A program made the position numbers and the translations under genes. A stretch of 6,328 bases of DNA from Rickettsiales bacterium (lineage in GTDB: Bacteria > Pseudomonadota > Alphaproteobacteria > Rickettsiales > UBA1997). This document shows positions 1 through 5,008 of the stretch, piece by piece (within the stretch, counting starts at the first letter, position 1; every line of letters begins with the position of its first letter). The stretch spans positions 1 through 6,328 of the forward strand of contig CANKYC010000064.1 in the NCBI GenBank assembly GCA_947487845.1, read 5' to 3'. The notes below the pieces were generated by a model. It saw only the letters and a program-made list of their open reading frames with translations. It was not told where the DNA came from and made no database searches.

Positions 1-132
1 ATCTCTTGATAGCGCTAACGAAGTATTTTTGAGGAAAAATTGCGACTGAAAATGTAAGCTGTATCAAGTGATACAGCGTCATTTTCTGAGCAAATTTTTA
101 CCAAAAAGACGAAGTTAGCGCTATCAAGAGAT
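1..132. mobile_element. MITE-like palindromic element with 19-bp terminal inverted repeats
   Basis: Bases 1-19 (ATCTCTTGATAGCGCTAAC) are the exact reverse complement of 114-132. The two halves stay roughly complementary all the way in, with a few mismatches and two single-base bulges. They meet in a perfect 9+2+9 palindrome at 58-77 (GCTGTATCA / TGATACAGC). The whole element could fold into one long hairpin. It is far too short to encode a transposase, and I see no ORF in it. This is the architecture of a non-autonomous miniature inverted-repeat element. The right end lies two bases before the surviving hsdM frame, so insertion into that gene is the simplest reading. The left flank is outside the window, so a target-site duplication cannot be tested. 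The window starting exactly at the repeat end could also reflect a contig break or a fold-back assembly artefact. Confidence 0.7.
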
Positions 133-134
133 AG

Positions 135-347
135 TTAATTTGGTATAGGCGCGTTTCTATCGAAGAAATTGCGGCGAATGACTACAACCTCAACATTTCA
201 AGATATATCAGCACCGCCAAAGCCGAGGAGGAAATTAATTTGCTAGCGGTAAATAAAGAATTGGTCGCGCTTGAAGAAAAAATTAAATCAGCCACCAAAA
301 AGCATAATGAATTTTTGCAAGAGCTGGGTTTGCCAATTCTTCAATAA
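135..347 (+). pseudogene. hsdM: C-terminal remnant of a type I restriction-modification methyltransferase subunit (HsdM)
   Basis: An open frame of 70 codons ends at TAA 345-347 and is closed upstream by an in-frame TAG at 132-134, at the edge of the palindromic element. It has no in-frame ATG. The translation contains VSIEEIAANDYNLNISRYI, which matches the segment following the methyltransferase core in HsdM proteins (typically EIxxNDYNLNIxRYV). A charged, coiled-coil-like helix follows (KELVALEEKIKSATKKH), then the usual HsdM ending (FLQELGLP). HsdM is the modification subunit that partners HsdS and HsdR and methylates adenine in a bipartite DNA site. The SAM-binding and NPPF catalytic motifs would lie upstream and are absent here. 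The fragment is probably non-functional, cut off by the adjacent element. If an intact 5' part lies left of the window, this is an insertionally split gene. No hsdS or hsdR is visible downstream; pdxJ follows convergently after 38 bp. Confidence 0.75.
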
Positions 348-385
348 TTAGAAAAAGACTTCGTTTGTGGTTTCTTAAATCAATT

Positions 386-1108
386 TTAAGATATCGCCTT
401 TTTCATCTTTCTAATTACCGATCCAAGCCCTTCAAATATGGCTTCGCCGATGATAAAATGACCAATATTTAACTCGATAATTTGCGGAATTTGGGCGATT
501 ATTTTGGCGGTTTCGTAGTTTAATCCGTGTCCGGCGTGGCATTCTAAACCAAGTTCTTCGCAAAGCGCGGCGCAGGTTTTTATTTTTTCAAATTCAGCTT
601 CGCGTTTCTTTTTTAAAGCGTGGCAAAATTCGCCAGTGTGAAGTTCGACAATATCAGCGCCAATTTTTTTGGATGTGCGAATTTGCGCTTCATTAGCATC
701 AACAAAAAGCGACACGCGAATTTTTTTAGCGCGAATTTTTTTAATCATGGCGGCTAAAATTTTTTCATTTTTTACCACATCAAGTCCGCCCTCGGTTGTA
801 ACTTCTTGTCTTTTTTCGGGTACAATACAAACCGCGTTGGGCTTGGTTTTAAGGGCAATTTCCAACATTTCTTTGGTGGCGGCCATTTCTAAATTTATCG
901 GTAAATTTATTTCTTTTTTTAAGCGTTTTAAATCTTCATCGCGAATGTGGCGACGATCTTCGCGCAAATGAATTGTAATTCCGTGCGCTCCATTTTTTTG
1001 TGCTAAAATTGCCGCGTCAACCGGATCGGGATGAATTCCGCCGCGAGCGTTTCTGATGGTGGCAACGTGATCAATATTTACGCCCAGCCTAATTAATCTT
1101 TTTTTCAT
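386..1108 (-). CDS. pdxJ: Pyridoxine 5'-phosphate synthase PdxJ
   Basis: PdxJ carries out the ring-closing step of DXP-dependent vitamin B6 synthesis in the cytoplasm. It condenses 1-deoxy-D-xylulose 5-phosphate with 3-amino-2-oxopropyl phosphate (from PdxA) to give pyridoxine 5'-phosphate, and folds as a TIM barrel that assembles into an octamer. The 240-residue product is full length (E. coli 243). All family signatures are present: LGVNIDHVATIRNARGG (8-24), ITIHLREDRRHI (44-55), NLEMA (72-76), IVPEKRQEVTTEGGLDV (95-111), VSLFVDA (132-138), VELHTG (154-159), AGHGLNY (192-198) and ELNIGHFIIG (212-221). Expected active-site residues map to His47, Arg49, Glu74, Glu155 and His194. The ATG overlaps the 3' end of the upstream transporter gene by 20 bp and has no Shine-Dalgarno sequence, suggesting co-transcription and coupled translation. 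It diverges from dxs, whose product makes its substrate. Confidence 0.97.
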   Translation of the reverse strand: MKKRLIRLGVNIDHVATIRNARGGIHPDPVDAAILAQKNGAHGITIHLREDRRHIRDEDLKRLKKEINLPINLEMAATKEMLEIALKTKPNAVCIVPEKRQEVTTEGGLDVVKNEKILAAMIKKIRAKKIRVSLFVDANEAQIRTSKKIGADIVELHTGEFCHALKKKREAEFEKIKTCAALCEELGLECHAGHGLNYETAKIIAQIPQIIELNIGHFIIGEAIFEGLGSVIRKMKKAIS

Positions 1109-2240
1109 AAATTACTAAAAAAGTTAAATAACAAATACAACTCAAGATCATCGCAAATGGAAAGCCATTGGCGCCAAAAAAATTAAATAAAATTCCGCCA
1201 AATAAGCTGCCAAAAAAAGATCCGGCAGATCCAATTAATTGAAAAGTAGAATTGGCGGCAACTAATCTGGATTTGGAATAATCATCGTTACAAATTTTAA
1301 AAACCGAAACAAAAATGCAGGCAATAAAAATGCCAAAAATGAAATAAATTACTATTAAAAGCAGATAAGGTTGATGAAAAAATAATATAGTTAAAAAACA
1401 GCATAAACAGCCGATGAAACCAAATTTTATGGTTTGGTAAGGATTCCATTTTTTAAGAGCAAAACCAACTAAAACATCAAAAAATCCACTCGCCATATAA
1501 GCGCTAATTAAAAGGCCAGCGGTTTCACTTGGTAAACCAATGTTGACACCAAAAACTACGGTGAAAGTTAGTAAAAGATAAGTTTGAAAATCGAGAAAAA
1601 AACGCGCTAAAAAAGCGCGCGGATTATGTTGAAAAAATTCACGAAGATTAATGCGTTCAGATTGCAATTTGGGTTGCGGAGCTTTTCTTAAAGGAATCAG
1701 GCAGTAAAAAGATGCAATTGCTAAAAGCGCGGAAATCGCAAATGAAAGATAATGCGCCGCGCCGGTAATGTTTACAATTACTGGCCCCAGCGCAACTCCG
1801 GCGGAAATTATCATGCTAAAAATTCCGGTGGCGACACCGCGTTGGTTATTTTTAACTAAAATATTCATCCAAGATTGGCGCGTGATTACATACATAAACC
1901 ACAAAGATCCCATCATAAAAGCAAGGGCGGCCCACAAGTAAAAATTTTGGTAAAAATAAATCAGAAAAATAATTGCGGCGTAACCAAATGAACTAAATTT
2001 TAACACCCGCATCATGGTGAAATATGAAACCAAGCGGCTTAAAAAAAATGACATTAAAACGCCGCCGAAAGTGTCAATTGTAAATGCAATACCAATACGC
2101 GCCGCATCAACGCCATGTAAGGTTAAAATCGTAGGAAAAGTAACCAAATTAATTCCCATCGCCATTGCAAAAAGCAAGATGCTTAAAAAGAGAAAATTAA
2201 GCTCGCGGGGAAAAGTTAGTTGTTGAAAAACTTGTTGCAC
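1089..2240 (-). CDS. Major facilitator superfamily transporter, substrate unknown
   Basis: The 383-residue product is almost entirely hydrophobic, with about 12 predicted membrane segments, roughly at 14-36, 47-69, 80-97, 100-118, 136-157, 163-184, 212-231, 241-262, 271-289, 291-314, 327-354 and 358-377. A polar cytoplasmic loop (about 185-210) separates the two six-helix halves, as in MFS permeases. The segment around residues 122-153 (QSWMN, then RGVATGIFSMIISAGVALGP) resembles TM4-TM5 of YcaD-like MFS proteins. The canonical loop 2-3 motif (GxLaDrxGrr) is degenerate here (about 67-79). The start is GTG at 2240: the frame opens only 16 codons further up with no ATG, and the first internal ATG (residue 26) would destroy TM1. 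The gene ends with TAG 20 bp inside pdxJ, so the two probably form an operon. A role linked to B6 metabolism is only inferred from this overlap. The substrate cannot be read from the sequence. Confidence 0.85.
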   Translation of the reverse strand: MQQVFQQLTFPRELNFLFLSILLFAMAMGINLVTFPTILTLHGVDAARIGIAFTIDTFGGVLMSFFLSRLVSYFTMMRVLKFSSFGYAAIIFLIYFYQNFYLWAALAFMMGSLWFMYVITRQSWMNILVKNNQRGVATGIFSMIISAGVALGPVIVNITGAAHYLSFAISALLAIASFYCLIPLRKAPQPKLQSERINLREFFQHNPRAFLARFFLDFQTYLLLTFTVVFGVNIGLPSETAGLLISAYMASGFFDVLVGFALKKWNPYQTIKFGFIGCLCCFLTILFFHQPYLLLIVIYFIFGIFIACIFVSVFKICNDDYSKSRLVAANSTFQLIGSAGSFFGSLFGGILFNFFGANGFPFAMILSCICYLTFLVIYEKKIN

Positions 2241-2307
2241 TTTTGGCGGAAAGTTTTGGTTAAATTGGGGAGATTTTGGTTTTAATTAGTAAGAATCAAA
2301 TATCCTA

Positions 2308-2543
2308 TAAGAATTTATTTTGACTTATTTTAGGTAATTATACCTTGATTCACAAAAAAACTCGATGCCACCCTGAGTTTGTCGAAGGGTGATTCTAAGA
2401 TCGAAGCCTTAAATCACCCTTCGACTAAGAATTTATTTTGACTCATTTTAGGTAATTATACCTTGATTCACAAAAAAACTCGATGTCACCCTGAGTTTGT
2501 CGAAGGGTGATTCTAAGATCGAAGCCTTAAATCACCCTTCGAC
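2308..2543. repeat. 118-bp tandem duplication in the divergent MFS/dxs spacer
   Basis: Bases 2308-2425 and 2426-2543 are two head-to-tail copies with a period of 118 bp. They differ at only two positions (2326 T versus 2444 C, and 2368 C versus 2486 T), both transitions. Each copy begins TAAGAATTTATTTTGACT, carries a small palindrome AGGTAATTATACCT (2332-2345 and 2450-2463), and ends part-way through the right arm of the CACCCTGAG-type palindrome (…CCCTTCGAC). Only the second copy runs on into the complete arm. The near identity implies a recent slippage or unequal-exchange event. The spacer has no credible ORF. Confidence 0.93.
2337..2342 (-). promoter_or_regulatory. Possible -10 hexamer (TATAAT) for the MFS-pdxJ operon, duplicated at 2455-2460
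   Basis: Read on the minus strand, 2342-2337 is a perfect TATAAT, about 100 bp upstream of the transporter GTG. With a 17-bp spacer the -35 position (2365-2360) reads TCGAGT, only 3 of 6 to consensus, so support is weak. Because it lies in the 118-bp repeat, an identical hexamer with the same -35 occurs at 2460-2455, giving two equally spaced candidates. The hexamer sits in the small palindrome AGGTA-ATTA-TACCT, which could alternatively be an operator or chance in AT-rich DNA. Confidence 0.3.
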
Positions 2544-2560
2544 AAGCTCAGGGTGACATC
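2482..2560. repeat. 79-bp palindromic intergenic repeat, CACCCTGAG…GTCGAAGGGTG family
   Basis: The left arm 2482-2512 (begins GATGTCACCCTGAG) is the reverse complement of the right arm 2530-2560 over 31 bp with one mismatch (T2496 opposite G2546, a G·U wobble in RNA). A 17-base loop region is itself partly self-complementary. The core CACCCTGAGCTTGTCGAAGGGTGA is familiar to me as an abundant dispersed palindromic repeat in many bacterial genomes. It carries no gene and would fold into a very stable hairpin in DNA or RNA. A truncated version (left arm plus most of the right arm, 2364-2425) lies just upstream as a result of the tandem duplication. Confidence 0.9.
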
Positions 2561-2581
2561 TATTGTGTCTTAAGGGATAAT
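2553..2581 (+). promoter_or_regulatory. Predicted sigma70-type promoter for dxs
   Basis: GTGACA at 2553-2558 and GATAAT at 2576-2581 are each 5 of 6 matches to TTGACA and TATAAT, separated by the optimal 17 bp. Transcription would start near 2588, about 87 bases before the dxs ATG. The -35 hexamer lies wholly inside the right arm of the palindromic repeat ending at 2560, while the -10 lies in unique DNA. A second, weaker candidate is TTGAAA (2609-2614) followed 16 bp later by TACTTT. Assigned by eye only. Confidence 0.5.
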
Positions 2582-2674
2582 CACCAAAACATTTCTTAAT
2601 TTGCTTTGTTGAAATCATTCGCGTCGGCTTTACTTTAACCAAAATCGATTTCATTTCTTCTATTCCCAAAAAAA
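2582..2674 (+). other. dxs leader region without a recognisable ribosome binding site or riboswitch
   Basis: The stretch between the predicted -10 box and the dxs ATG is AT- and pyrimidine-rich and ends in a run of A (CCCAAAAAAA) right before the start codon. No AGGAG-like sequence lies at the expected distance. I see no conserved THI-box motifs such as CTGAGA, although Dxs is a thiamine-diphosphate enzyme. Confidence 0.4.
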
Positions 2675-4600
2675 ATGTCAGAAAAATCTAAAACACCTTT
2701 ACTCGATAAAGTCAAAATCCCTGCCGATTTGAAGCGTTATTCGCTGCCTGAAATCAAGCAAATTTCTGATGAACTGCGAATTGCTACAATCGATTCGGTT
2801 TCTCAAACTGGCGGGCATTTGGGCGCGGGTTTGGGAGTTGTTGAGATTACTACGGCGTTGCATTATGTTTTTGACACGCCGCACGACAAAATTATTTGGG
2901 ATGTTGGTCATCAAGCCTATCCGCATAAAATTTTAACTAATCGGCGCGAGCGCATGAACACAATTCGCCAACCCGGCGGACTTGCTGGTTTTACGCGTCG
3001 CGCTGAAAGTGAATATGATGTTTTTGGGGCGGGACATAGTTCGACTTCTATTTCAGCAGCACTTGGAATTTCGGTTGCTAAAAAATTCAAAAAAGAAAAA
3101 TCTCATGTAATTGCGGTAATAGGCGACGGCGCAATGTCGGCGGGAATGGCTTATGAAGCCATGAATAACGCTGGCGCTTTGGAAGATGAATTTTTCAAAG
3201 ACAATCGCCTGATTGTAATTTTAAACGACAACGACATGTCAATTGCGCCGCCAACGGGCGCGATGTCACATTATTTTTCGCGTCTCGCCGCTTCTAAATC
3301 CTATTTAAAAATTCGCGGTTTAAGCAAAAAAATTTCGCATAAATTGCCTAAATCAATTTCACGTTTTCCACGCAAATTCGAAAAAGCCGCCAAAGAATGG
3401 TGGATGGGCGGCAATGTTTTTGAAGAAATGGGTTTTTATTATATCGGCCCAATTGACGGGCATGATTTGGATGTTTTGGTGCCAATTTTAAAAAATATTC
3501 AAGCCGATCATTCAACTGATCCAATTTTAATCCACTGCGTCACCGAGAAGGGCCGCGGCTATGTTGAAACCATGAAGTCGGATGATAAATTGCACGCGGT
3601 GGCGAAATTTAATCCTGAAACCGGCGAGCAAGAAAAAGCGGTTTCGGTTTTCCCAAGTTACTCAAAAATTTTCGGAACCAGACTTTCCGAGTTGGCAAAA
3701 AAAGATGACAAAATTTTAGCAATAACCGCCGCAATGCAAGGCGGAACTGGTTTAGATGGTTTTTCTAAAGCTCATCCAAATAGAATTTTTGATGTTGGAA
3801 TTGCCGAACAACATGCAATTACATTCGCTGCTGGTTTGGCTTGCGAAGGTCTGAAACCTTACGCCGCAATTTATTCAACTTTTCTACAACGAGCTTACGA
3901 CCAAGTGGTTCATGATGTTGCGGTACAAAAACTTCCGGTGCGTTTTGCAATTGATCGCGCTGGTTTTGTTGGCGCTGATGGCCCAACTCACGCCGGTTCG
4001 TTTGATGTTTCATATTTAATTAATCTGCCAAATTTCGTTTTGATGGCGGCTTCCAGCGGTCAGGAATTGGTGAAAATGGTTAATACCGCAAATTCAATTA
4101 ATGATCGCCCCAGCGCTTTTAGATATCCAAGGGGCGAAGCGAATGAAGCGATAAATTTCAATGATGATGAAATTTTAGAAATCGGTAAAGCCCGCACAAT
4201 TCAAGAAGGGGCGCAGGTTGCGATAATTTCTTACGGCACAATTTTGGAAAATGTTTTAGCGGCGGTAAAAATTCTTGAAACCGATGAAACCATAAAAATA
4301 ACTATAATTGACGCGCGTTTTGCCAAACCTTTTGACGAAGAATTATTTATCCAAATTGCCAAAACTCACGAAGTTGTGATCACAATTGAAGAAGGCGCGA
4401 TTGGCGGTTTTGGTTCAGCGGTGGCGCAATTTTTCTTAAATTCGGGTTTTATGGATCAGTCTAAATTTAAGTTCCGCTCACTTTTTATGGCGGATGAATT
4501 TATTGAACAAAATAAAATTACAACAATGCGCGATGAAGCGGGAATTGGCGTTAGGAATATTGTCGAATTGGTGAAAAAATTATTAAGGTCGTCTAAGTAA
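2675..4600 (+). CDS. dxs: 1-deoxy-D-xylulose-5-phosphate synthase (Dxs)
   Basis: Dxs condenses pyruvate with glyceraldehyde 3-phosphate, using thiamine diphosphate and Mg2+, to give DXP and CO2. This is the entry step of the MEP isoprenoid pathway and the source of DXP for thiamine and B6. The 641-residue product is complete (E. coli 620). Visible features include TGGHLG (45-50, His48), WDVGHQAYPHK (75-85, His79), FGAGHSSTSIS (117-127), the cofactor motif GDGAMSAG (150-157) through NDN (184-186), GPIDGHD (258-264), the catalytic glutamate in GIAEQH (375-380, Glu378), the pyrimidine-domain segment YSTFLQRAYDQ (400-410), DRAGFVGADGPTHAG (427-441) and RYPRG (483-487). The C-terminal transketolase domain follows from about 505 (DARFAKP 546-552, EEGAIGGFGSAV 572-583). 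The sequence looks alphaproteobacterial. The ATG follows an A-run with no Shine-Dalgarno sequence, but the TPLLD motif at residues 7-11 fits the family's usual N terminus. It diverges from the MFS-pdxJ pair. Confidence 0.98.
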   Translation: MSEKSKTPLLDKVKIPADLKRYSLPEIKQISDELRIATIDSVSQTGGHLGAGLGVVEITTALHYVFDTPHDKIIWDVGHQAYPHKILTNRRERMNTIRQPGGLAGFTRRAESEYDVFGAGHSSTSISAALGISVAKKFKKEKSHVIAVIGDGAMSAGMAYEAMNNAGALEDEFFKDNRLIVILNDNDMSIAPPTGAMSHYFSRLAASKSYLKIRGLSKKISHKLPKSISRFPRKFEKAAKEWWMGGNVFEEMGFYYIGPIDGHDLDVLVPILKNIQADHSTDPILIHCVTEKGRGYVETMKSDDKLHAVAKFNPETGEQEKAVSVFPSYSKIFGTRLSELAKKDDKILAITAAMQGGTGLDGFSKAHPNRIFDVGIAEQHAITFAAGLACEGLKPYAAIYSTFLQRAYDQVVHDVAVQKLPVRFAIDRAGFVGADGPTHAGSFDVSYLINLPNFVLMAASSGQELVKMVNTANSINDRPSAFRYPRGEANEAINFNDDEILEIGKARTIQEGAQVAIISYGTILENVLAAVKILETDETIKITIIDARFAKPFDEELFIQIAKTHEVVITIEEGAIGGFGSAVAQFFLNSGFMDQSKFKFRSLFMADEFIEQNKITTMRDEAGIGVRNIVELVKKLLRSSK

Positions 4601-4686
4601 GTTGAAGTTGCATTCAAAACATGAGAAATAGCTGCAAAATTTTTCTTCAAAATTTCTTTGCTATAACAAAGCTAATTCAAACTCGA

Positions 4687-4970
4687 CTAAAATCTCTCAC
4701 CATCAACCAAAAACCCCTCACCATCAACCAAAAACCCCTCACCCCAACCCTCTCCCGCAAGGGGAGAGGGAGTTAAATCGAATCTCGATCAAACTTTTTC
4801 TTTCACAAGGCGAAGGAGTTAAATCGAATCTCGATCAAACTTTTTCTTTCACAAGGCGAAGGAGTTAAATCGAATCTCGATCAAACTCCCTCTCCCCTTG
4901 CGGGAGAGGGTTGGGGTGAGGGTTTTTGGTTGATGGTGAGGGGTTTTTGGTTGATGGTGAGGGGTTTTAG
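4687..4970. repeat. Nested inverted repeat (~284 bp) between dxs and rarA
   Basis: Arm 4687-4774 is the reverse complement of arm 4884-4970 over about 87 bp, differing by two substitutions near the outer end and one extra C in the left arm. Each arm holds two tandem 21-bp units (left 4698-4718 and 4719-4739; right 4919-4938, one base short, and 4939-4959). Next to them is the familiar dispersed repeat CCCTCACCCCAACCCTCTCCC, which forms its own 9-bp-stem hairpin (4748-4756 with 4762-4770; 4888-4896 with 4902-4910). The arms are GC-rich against AT-rich surroundings. Neither hairpin has a proper T-tract, so it is not a typical intrinsic terminator, though it may stall or protect the dxs transcript. 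Bases 4601-4686, between dxs and the repeat, hold nothing I can identify. Confidence 0.93.
4770..4887. repeat. 46-bp tandem repeat, 2.6 copies, in the loop of the nested inverted repeat
   Basis: Units start at 4770, 4816 and 4862 with a period of exactly 46 bp. The first two copies are identical (GAGTTAAATCGAATC…ACAAGGCGAAG) and the third stops after 26 bp, where the right arm takes over (AAACT then CCCTCTCC). The unit has two parts: an imperfect palindrome (GAGTT…ATCGA…TCGAT…AACT), and a segment (ACTTTTTCTTTCACAAGG, then CGAAGGAGT) that looks like a degenerate version of the flanking CCCTCTCCC/GGGAGAGGG hairpin. The copies are contiguous with no unique spacers, so this is not a CRISPR. Confidence 0.9.
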
Positions 4971-5008
4971 CTTTTGGTATAGGTAATATAAATAATTCAG
5001 AAAATTCC

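Noticed and set aside
374..390. Small stem CTTAAA / TTTAAG with a 5-base loop between hsdM and pdxJ, as a bidirectional terminator
   Set aside because: Only a 6-bp, nearly all A-T stem without a GC-rich core, and it overlaps the pdxJ stop codon. Too weak to call.
669..971. Plus-strand ORF of 100 codons inside pdxJ
   Set aside because: Antisense to a fully conserved PdxJ reading frame, low-complexity Ser/Phe-rich product with no recognisable domain.
2582..2674. Thiamine diphosphate riboswitch ahead of dxs
   Set aside because: No THI-box conserved motifs and no paired-helix layout could be found. The region is simple AT- and pyrimidine-rich leader.
2014..4650. Small ORFs antisense to the transporter and dxs (2014-2226, 2699-2926, 3819-4013, 4456-4650) and to rarA (5186-5389)
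   Set aside because: All lie opposite well-conserved coding sequence and have no family features of their own.
4687..4970. CRISPR array
   Set aside because: The repeated units (21 and 46 bp) are contiguous with no unique spacers of regular length, and no cas gene is present.
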